A stretch of 45,795 nucleotides of DNA from Candidatus Auribacterota bacterium (GTDB taxonomy: Bacteria; Auribacterota; Ancaeobacteria; Ancaeobacterales; Ancaeobacteraceae), in assembly GCA_022711655.1 (NCBI GenBank), contig JAKLEM010000014.1:1-45795 (forward strand). Direction: 5' to 3'. Position numbers and translations under genes: made by a program. The notes beneath the pieces are model-generated. The model was not told the DNA's origin. It saw nothing but the letters and a program-made list of their open reading frames with translations, and searched no databases. Shown one piece after another: positions 44,198 to 45,795 of the stretch (the stretch's first letter is position 1; every line of letters begins with the position of its first letter).

Positions 44198-44701
44198 CTA
44201 TTTCTTGAACATCAGATTGATATCTTCCCTGATGTTCTCCAGGTCCTCTTCGTGCATGATCTCGTCCTCGATGATCTTGAGGGCCATGTCGCAGGTGACC
44301 GGGTCCTTGTCTTTCGTGTAATCGATGATCTTCTTATAGACGCTTATGGCGCACTGCTCGCCCTTGATGTTCTGGTCGAGCAGGACACGCACGTCGGGGT
44401 TCGAGGGTTTCTCGTAACCGCAGTTGGTGTTGTCATACCATTCCTTCGGCTCGAGCAGGATCGTCCCGCCGAGCTGGATGATCCGATCTGCCACCATCCC
44501 GGCGTGCCTGAGCTCGTCGGCAGCGTGCTGCGTCAGCTCCGCGACGACCGCTTCGCGCGGTATGCCCACGGCGACCTTCGCGCCGACCCAGTACTGATAA
44601 TACGCCAGCCACTCATCGGCATACGCCTTGTTGAGCATGGCGATCAGTTCCGGTAGTTTCACGCCCAGCGACTCCAATATCTGACGTCCTTTTGTACCCA
44701 T
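44198..44701 (-). CDS. ferritin-like diiron protein (Dps-like/bacterioferritin group)
   Basis: ATG at 44701 follows AGGAGG, so the longer start is rejected. The 167-aa four-helix bundle carries the diiron ligands: Glu30 in EWLAYYQYW, Glu63 and His66 in DELRHAGM, Glu115 in KGEQCAISVY, Glu146 and His150 in IEDEIMHEEDL. It should oxidise and store iron and remove peroxide. Cys117 and Cys137 are the pair found in thioferritin-type (Dps-like) members, which use peroxide as the oxidant. This fits beside katG. Confidence 0.85.
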   Translation of the reverse strand: MGTKGRQILESLGVKLPELIAMLNKAYADEWLAYYQYWVGAKVAVGIPREAVVAELTQHAADELRHAGMVADRIIQLGGTILLEPKEWYDNTNCGYEKPSNPDVRVLLDQNIKGEQCAISVYKKIIDYTKDKDPVTCDMALKIIEDEIMHEEDLENIREDINLMFKK

Positions 44702-44727
44702 ACACACCTCCTCCTTTTAGGTATCAT

Positions 44728-44758
44728 ATTATACAATACGCACCGGTACATCGGTCAA
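44728..44758 (-). promoter_or_regulatory. candidate promoter of the ferritin-like gene
   Basis: On the minus strand a perfect TATAAT (44728-44733) follows TTGACC (44753-44758) after 19 bases, which is longer than ideal. The start codon is 26 bases downstream, with AGGAGG between. Confidence 0.5.
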
Positions 44759-44789
44759 TGCCATTCGGCTTGCCGACTCCGGCCGGAAT

Positions 44790-45500
44790 TCACAGTTCGA
44801 TACTTCCGCCCTCCGCAAGGCCGACGTACCCGTCGCCGAAACAGCGCCTGAACAGCCCGCAGGCGGCCTCGCCGGTGCAATGCAGCGGCGCCACCTGCTG
44901 CACGCCCATGCGGCGCAGCTCCTGCACGGCGCGTTCGTTCGTCACATCGTCGCTGTCTTTCATATGGAACCCGCCGCACACCGCATACGGGGCCTTGCCG
45001 AACCAGCCCGCGGCGCGCTTCACGATAGGGACGATACCCGGATGCGCGCACCCGGTGAGCACGCTCAATCCTTTTTCGGTCGAAACAGCGACCGCCTGCT
45101 CGATCACGTCGCCGTGCGCCGTATGCGCGGGCATACTGCCCATCGTCCATATACCCGGCGAGATCTCGCGGGCGCCCCCGACGAGAGACACGGCGGCGCC
45201 AGCATCCCGGGATGACCGCTCCAGCGCCCGGGCGCCCCCCCTGCAGAGATACACGCGCGCGTGCGGCGCATTCGACAGGAGATACCCGAGGCCCGCGACA
45301 TGATCCCAGTCGTCGTGCGATATGACAACGTGCCGCACCCGGGTGATATCGATGCCGTACCGCTCCACATTTTCGCGGAAGACGTCTTCCCTGCCGAACG
45401 TGTCGAACACCGTCTCCCCGCCGATCAGGAATGACACGCCCCACCGCTTCTCCTGTCGCTCGGCCGGAGACGATCCCTGCGCTATCAGCGTCAGCTTCAT
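44790..45500 (-). CDS. metallo-beta-lactamase-fold protein (DHPS-like group)
   Basis: The start MKLTLIAQGSS (45500) overlaps the upstream ATPase stop as ATGA. The 236-aa protein has the metal motif ISHDDWDHVAGL, later histidines in SMPAHTAHGD, VLTGCAHPGIV and GGFHMKDSDD, and ends GLAEGGSIEL. This matches the branch with dihydropteroate-type synthases and many uncharacterised hydrolases. It is likely metal-dependent. The substrate is unknown. Coupling to a MinD-type ATPase suggests a shared unit. Confidence 0.85.
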   Translation of the reverse strand: MKLTLIAQGSSPAERQEKRWGVSFLIGGETVFDTFGREDVFRENVERYGIDITRVRHVVISHDDWDHVAGLGYLLSNAPHARVYLCRGGARALERSSRDAGAAVSLVGGAREISPGIWTMGSMPAHTAHGDVIEQAVAVSTEKGLSVLTGCAHPGIVPIVKRAAGWFGKAPYAVCGGFHMKDSDDVTNERAVQELRRMGVQQVAPLHCTGEAACGLFRRCFGDGYVGLAEGGSIEL

Positions 45501-45795
45501 CTCATCACCGTTCCATTCGACGCAGCGATAATTCCCTCCCAGACAGCATGGATCGCTTTTTCGGTACCGTCCTTGCAAAACAGCACCGGGGGTATCCCGG
45601 CGACGATCGACCGGCTCACCGAGGGGGAGAAAGGTATCCTCCCGAAGACGGCGATCTGTCCAGCAGCGCACGTCTCTTCGATCGAACGGGCGTTCTCCTC
45701 GTTCAGGTCGTATTTGTTTACGACCGCACCGCAGGGTATCCTAAAATGACCCGCCAGCTCCGCGAAACGCGTGAGGTCGTGGATGCCCGACACCG
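45497..45795 (-). CDS. MinD/CooC-type P-loop ATPase, C-terminal part
   Basis: The frame is open to the right edge. The 98 visible residues include VSGIHDLTRFAELAGHF, VVNKYDLN and FGRIPFSPSVSRSIVAGIPP, typical of the nucleotide-binding iron-sulfur ATPases (MinD superfamily with ferredoxin insert). The N-terminus and Walker motifs lie outside the window. The GTG at 45793 is internal, not a start. Confidence 0.8.
   Translation of the reverse strand, partial: VSGIHDLTRFAELAGHFRIPCGAVVNKYDLNEENARSIEETCAAGQIAVFGRIPFSPSVSRSIVAGIPPVLFCKDGTEKAIHAVWEGIIAASNGTVMR

Overview
The window is a dense, GC-rich stretch from a Gram-negative bacterium. Two TolC-type outer-membrane channels, an RND pump, an undecaprenyl-diphosphate phosphatase and many exported proteins imply a double membrane. 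No rRNA, tRNA, CRISPR array, insertion sequence or integrase was seen. The very long PEP-synthase-like protein fused to a ParB-like fold, the siroheme-dependent heme route and the unusual fusions point to an uncultivated lineage, possibly Omnitrophota or a relative. That placement is a weak inference. After start correction no gene-free stretch exceeds 300 bases.

Layout. 2-4102: the 3' part of a giant PEP-utilising enzyme. 4113-8796, minus strand: a conserved hypothetical gene, uppP, a membrane spermidine-synthase-like gene, an exported DUF6448-like gene and a cupin gene. 8918-15444, minus strand: an efflux operon, tolC - hlyD - ATPase - ATPase - permease - permease, resembling ybhGFSR but with YbhF split in two. 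15595-16892, plus strand: two small membrane or exported proteins and an exported SRPBCC protein. 16876-18369: a B12-type radical SAM enzyme. 18465-24635, minus strand: tetR - small ORF - tolC - lipoprotein adaptor - RND pump. 24917-26595, plus strand: three Hsp20 genes, the last one with a signal peptide. 27267-31719, minus strand: a sulfur/persulfide operon (beta-lactamase-fold plus rhodaneses, two YeeE/YedE transporters, exported peroxiredoxin).

31809-41082 holds a methyltransferase and then a near-complete heme pathway through siroheme. hemA-ahbC-ahbD-ahbA/B run on the plus strand. sirC - hemC/cobA/hemD fusion - hemB - hemL run on the minus strand and meet them tail to tail. Together they would take glutamyl-tRNA to heme b. 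The hydroxymethylbilane synthase part lacks its cofactor domain, hemD is split by an in-frame TAA, and glutamyl-tRNA reductase lacks most of its dimerisation domain. Next come a DUF454 membrane protein, the heme enzyme KatG, a ferritin-like protein, a metallo-beta-lactamase-fold protein and the end of a MinD-type ATPase.

The most unusual non-coding feature is a pair of folded elements (12186-12325 and 25774-25931). Their loops and junctions are conserved, while the stem sequences differ yet remain self-complementary. They lie in two unrelated operons, in the same direction on the plus strand. Three other palindromic repeat types also occur between genes.
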